Assembly: GCA_965240325.2 (NCBI GenBank)
Contig: OZ251251.1
Coordinates: forward strand, 868,001 to 932,000
Source of the DNA: Rebecca billardiae RCC1528
Taxonomy: Eukaryota; Haptophyta
Direction: 5' to 3'
DNA: 64,000 nt
Part shown: positions 60,991 through 64,000 of the stretch, piece after piece
Position numbering within the stretch: position 1 is the stretch's first letter
Layout: each line of letters opens with the position of its first letter
The notes under the pieces: model-generated
The model's input: the letters and a program-made list of their open reading frames with translations, nothing else
What the model was told of the DNA's origin: nothing
Databases searched by the model: none
Translations under genes and position numbers: made by a program

Positions 60991-61500
60991 ATGTTCGCGC
61001 GCCGCCTCTCGCCCACCGCGCTCGCCGCCGCCGCGCTGTGCGTGCTCCTCGCGCTCCACGTCGCGGCGGCCGAGGAGGAGGACCACCACGACGAGCACGA
61101 GCACCACGCCGCCGAGGAGGAGCACCACGACGAGCACCACGACGAGGGCGGCCACGACGCGTGGGCGCCCGCGCTCGGCGCGGCGGCGGTCGTGTCGCTC
61201 ACCAACCTGATCGGCCTGCTCGTGCTCGCGGCGACGTCGGTGCGCGTGGCGAACCTGCAGACCAAGCTCGCCGCGATGCTCTCCTCCGCCTTCGCCGCCG
61301 GCGTCCTCGTCTGCGCCGCGCTGCTGCTCATCCTGCCCGAGGCGCTCAAGCTGGCGGACGAGGACGCGCACGGCGAGGCGCACGGCGAGGAGCACGAGGA
61401 GGGCGAGAACGCGTGGCAGGTGGGGCTGTGCGCGATGGCCGGCATGTTCGTCCTCATGGTCGTCGACGTCGCCATCCGCCACATGGGCCCGGCCGACGCG

Positions 61501-61539
<39 letters not shown>

Positions 61540-62127
61540 GAGGCCGCTGCCGGCGACGAGGCGTCGGGCGCGCCGCCGACGAAGATGCAGCCGCCGCAGC
61601 CGGCGGACGCGCAGGTCGCCGTGCCGCACAACACCCCCGCCATCGCCGCGGCCGTCCTCTTCGGCGACGCCTTCCACAACCTCGCCGACGGCATCTTCAT
61701 CGGCTCTGCGTTCCTCTCGTGCCCGTCGATTGGGTGGACGGTCGTGCTCGGCACGGTGGCGCACGAGCTGCCGCAGGAGCTCTCGGACTACCTCGTGCTC
61801 ACGCAGCGCGCGCGGCTGTCCGCGCGGAGCGCGCTGGCGCTCAACTTCCTCTCCAGCCTCTCCGTCTTCCTCGGCGTCGTCCTCGTCCTCGCCCTCGACG
61901 TCTCGCAGCGCGTGGTGGGGCTGCTGCTGGGCGTGGGCGCGGGCGTGTACTTGTACATTGCGCTCGCGGAGTGCCTGCCCGCCGCGTTCAGGGGGGCGGC
62001 GCCCACGCGCGAGCGGCTGCTCGCCACCGGGCTCTTCGCGCTCGGCGCGACGCTCATTGGCCTCGTGCTGCTCTCGCACGTGCACTGCGACGCGCACGGC
62101 GCGCACGACGAGCACGCCGACCACTGA
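60991..62127 (+). CDS. ZIP-family (SLC39, LIV-1-like) metal transporter
   Basis: Single exon, 378 aa. A signal peptide (1-26) is followed by a His/Asp/Glu-rich extracellular segment (DHHDEHEHHAAEEEHHDEHH), as in LIV-1 ZIPs. About eight membrane helices follow, with a His/Glu-rich cytosolic loop between helices 3 and 4 shortened and partly replaced by poly-Ala. The metal-site motifs are in helix 4, GDAFHNLADGIFIG (H229, N230, D233), and helix 5, HELPQELSDY (H258, E259, E263). The latter differs from the animal HEXPHEXGD by Q262, as in many bacterial and protist ZIPs. The C-terminus carries another His cluster (HVHCDAHGAHDEHADH). Known role: movement of Zn2+ or Fe2+/Mn2+ into the cytosol from outside or from a compartment. 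Metal specificity cannot be read from the sequence. Confidence 0.93.
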
Positions 62128-62509
62128 GGCCGCCGCGCCCGCCAGTCGCGGCCCATGCGGGCCATGGCGGCCCGGACGGGCCGCTGCGGCTCGGCCGTGC
62201 CGCCGCCGCGCGGCGCCGTGCGCGGCGCGCGCCCGACGCCCGCCCTAGGTAGTATCGACCGACCGAGCTGCATGGGTCCCACGCGCGTGCCGTGTCGGCA
62301 CGCGGCGGGTCCTGGCAGCGCGCCGGCCTTGTCTTTCTCCTCGAGTCGGATTCTGACAGTGCATGAATGACATTAGCTGATATGCGAGTAGCAGTACAAG
62401 TACCATTGTATCATCATACGGTAGGGTGAAACGGCATCATCGGTACCCGCACTACTGTTCTTGTACTACTACAGTATTTTGTACAGTAGTAACGACGATT
62501 CATCCGTGC
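62128..62509. other. Spacer, nothing recognised
   Basis: About 380 bp that turns AT-richer after 62340. In-frame codons open back to an ATG at 62426 but lack signal-peptide character. Presumed 5' region of the next gene. Confidence 0.45.
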
Positions 62510-63697
62510 ATGACGATGGCCGCCGCCCGCCGCCCCCCTCCGCGCGCCTCAGCATGGCTGCCGCTGCTGCTGCTCGGCGCGGGGCTCGCGCCGCTCGCGC
62601 GCGCCGACGCCGAGCTACCGCCGTTCGTCGCGCCGGACGCACGGCACGCCATGTCGGCCGCGGCGCGCGCGCAGCTCGCGCGCGCGTACGCGGCCGCGCG
62701 CCGCTGCCCGTGCCCGGGCGAGTGCGCGCGGTGCGAGAGCGTGCACGCGGCGATCGCGCGCGCGTCGCAGGCCGACGGCAACCAGTCGTGCTTCCTCCAC
62801 GTCCGCGGCTGGTGGCGCACCCACCTCCTCGCCGTCGCCGCCGCCGTCTCCGCGCACGGGCTGCACACGCCCGCGCTCGTTGCGGGTGGCGCGCACGCGT
62901 ACGAGTTTGGCGTCTTCTCGGGGCGCACGATGCGCTTCGTCGACCGGCAGCTGCGCCCGGCGGCGTGGTGGGGGTTCGACTCGTTCCGAGGGCTGCCGCC
63001 CTCCGACGAGCCGTGGCAGGCCGGCGCGCTCGTCGACGACCAGCGCGCCTCGCTGCGCGCGTCGCTCGGCGGCTCGCGCGTGGGCTTTGTGGCCGGCTGG
63101 TACAACGAGTCGCTGCCGCCGCCCGCGCACGTGCTCGCGCGGATGCGGCCCGCGCTGTGGGTGGACGTGGACTGCGACCTGTACATGTCGAGCGTGCAGG
63201 CGCTCGACTTCATGTTCGCCCACGGCCTGATCGTGCCCGGCTCGCTCGTCGGGTACGACGACTGGTGGCAGGAGCCGTGCCGCGGCGTCGGCAGCCCGCT
63301 CGGCTCGGGCGAGGGGCGCGCGCACGTCGAGATGGCGCGCAAGTGGCGCGTGCGCTTCGAGTGCGTCGCCGGGCCGTGCGCGCCGCCGAGCGCGGGCGCG
63401 TGGCCCGCGCCGCGCGCCTTCCCGCCCGGCGCGGCGCACGGCGCCATGTCGCGCGCGCAGGCTCAGTGCTCGGTGCACTCCTCGTGGGGGCCGATCTTCC
63501 TCGTGCGCGAGCTCGGCCCGGCCGTCACGCCCGAGCACGGCTTCCGCTGGGACGCGGCGCTGCGGACCAAGGAGGCGTGGGCGCCCATCTGCGCGCTCAA
63601 GTCGGCCAACCAGATGCGCGCGGCGGCCGCCGAGCGGGCCGCGCGCGCGCGGCAGGCGGCGCGGCCGCGGCCGCGCGCGCTGGCTGGCCGCGAGTGA
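62510..63697 (+). CDS. Secreted TylF/macrocin O-methyltransferase-like protein
   Basis: Single exon, 395 aa. A signal peptide is seen in residues 1-34 (ASAWLPLLLLGAGLAPLARA). The catalytic region follows the TylF-type SAM-methyltransferase order: YEFGVFSGRTMRFVD (E132 starts the SAM loop), WWGFDSFRGLPPSDEPWQAG, GFVAGWYNESLP, ALWVDVDCDLYMSS (D219, D221, D223 as candidate metal/acceptor residues), and GSLVGYDDWW. In this family the FDSFxGLP strand and the WxDxDxDxY motif are diagnostic. Two Cys-rich spots (CPCPGECARC near 65-75, ICALKS near the end) would suit a lumenal protein. The substrate is unknown; methylation of a secreted glycan is an inference from the signal peptide. The start could be ATG 62510 or 62516. 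Confidence 0.83.
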   Translation: MTMAAARRPPPRASAWLPLLLLGAGLAPLARADAELPPFVAPDARHAMSAAARAQLARAYAAARRCPCPGECARCESVHAAIARASQADGNQSCFLHVRGWWRTHLLAVAAAVSAHGLHTPALVAGGAHAYEFGVFSGRTMRFVDRQLRPAAWWGFDSFRGLPPSDEPWQAGALVDDQRASLRASLGGSRVGFVAGWYNESLPPPAHVLARMRPALWVDVDCDLYMSSVQALDFMFAHGLIVPGSLVGYDDWWQEPCRGVGSPLGSGEGRAHVEMARKWRVRFECVAGPCAPPSAGAWPAPRAFPPGAAHGAMSRAQAQCSVHSSWGPIFLVRELGPAVTPEHGFRWDAALRTKEAWAPICALKSANQMRAAAAERAARARQAARPRPRALAGRE

Positions 63698-64000
63698 CGA
63701 CGACGGCGCCATCATCGTCACGCGGCGGCCCTTGGCGCCTTGCGCTGCAGCAAGCCGCGTATGCCTCATCATGAGGCATGATGGCCCTGACGCGCGGCCG
63801 TCACTCAGTCAGCCGGCCGGGCCGGCCGAGTGTCAGTCGTGACACTCCGGTTCTCTGCAGTCGCAGACCCGGTGCCATGATTCGTGAAGCAGTAGTCGAA
63901 CGCCAACCGTATATATATACAGACGATGATGCTGATGAGTCGGGCACAGACGGCGGCACAGCCACAGTCCGGCGACGACGTGACTCATATATCGTCGTGA
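63698..64000. other. Right-end spacer
   Basis: About 300 bp to the window end. Contains GGCCGGGCCGGCC-rich palindromic sequence near 63812-63828 and a TATATATATAC at 63911. No gene seen. Confidence 0.5.

Overview
This window reads as nuclear DNA of a GC-rich, flagellated, probably photosynthetic unicellular eukaryote. A haptophyte-like alga fits best, but I cannot prove the lineage from sequence alone. Exons are extremely GC-rich, with Ala/Gly/Pro/Arg tracts, and are separated by more AT-rich spacers. Several genes have short GT-AG introns (103-397 nt). Products include mitochondrial SCO1, an organelle-type ClpP, MBF1, a PG-rich (SHIPPO/STPGR) flagellar protein and secretory-pathway enzymes. 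The high GC content makes nearly every frame open on both strands, so long antisense and off-frame ORFs are shadows. I kept genes that show family motifs, intron phases that agree across exons, or non-repetitive protein-like sequence.

Layout. 1-2997: 3' part of a low-complexity protein with a weak actin-fragmin-kinase-like start. 6396-8626: metallophosphatase-like protein with altered catalytic residues. 8894-9886: SCO1. 10511-11420: putative terminal-inverted-repeat element. 11821-14682 (-): large protein with a GTPase P-loop and a distant NKxD motif. 15469-18000 (-): GT4 glycosyltransferase in five exons. 18887-19564 (-): MBF1, three exons. 19891-21861: ClpP, five exons. 23977-25152: carbohydrate-type sulfotransferase. 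25315-27231: HROB-like OB-fold recombination protein. 28729-29040 (-): small acidic protein. 30181-31146: PG-rich repeat protein. 31404-32585: membrane protein of a plant/algal type. 33443-36145: heme-NO/O2-binding (H-NOX) domain joined to a TIR-like domain.

36146-42054 is a repeat-rich stretch holding two diverged copies of a coiled-coil locus, dispersed repeats and an (AT)62 microsatellite. It is followed by 42055-44132 (-): coiled-coil protein with amplified 33-bp repeats. 45302-46924 (-): tRNA 2'-phosphotransferase (Tpt1/KptA) fused to a 2H phosphoesterase. 47222-47842: basic coiled-coil protein, divergent from it. 48472-49809 (-): secreted protein. 50011-51116: young foldback transposon with a 7-bp target duplication. 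51200-60496: a roughly 3000-residue protein with (GGC)41. 60991-62127: ZIP metal transporter. 62510-63697: secreted TylF-like methyltransferase.

The genes do not form a pathway or operon; this is ordinary eukaryotic gene packing with some divergent pairs (MBF1/ClpP, Tpt1-2H/47222). The strongest leads are the H-NOX-TIR fusion, the Tpt1-2H fusion, the near-uniform GTGCG 5' splice motif (15 of 17 introns I could phase), the metallophosphatase lacking key metal ligands, and the foldback element next to the giant gene.
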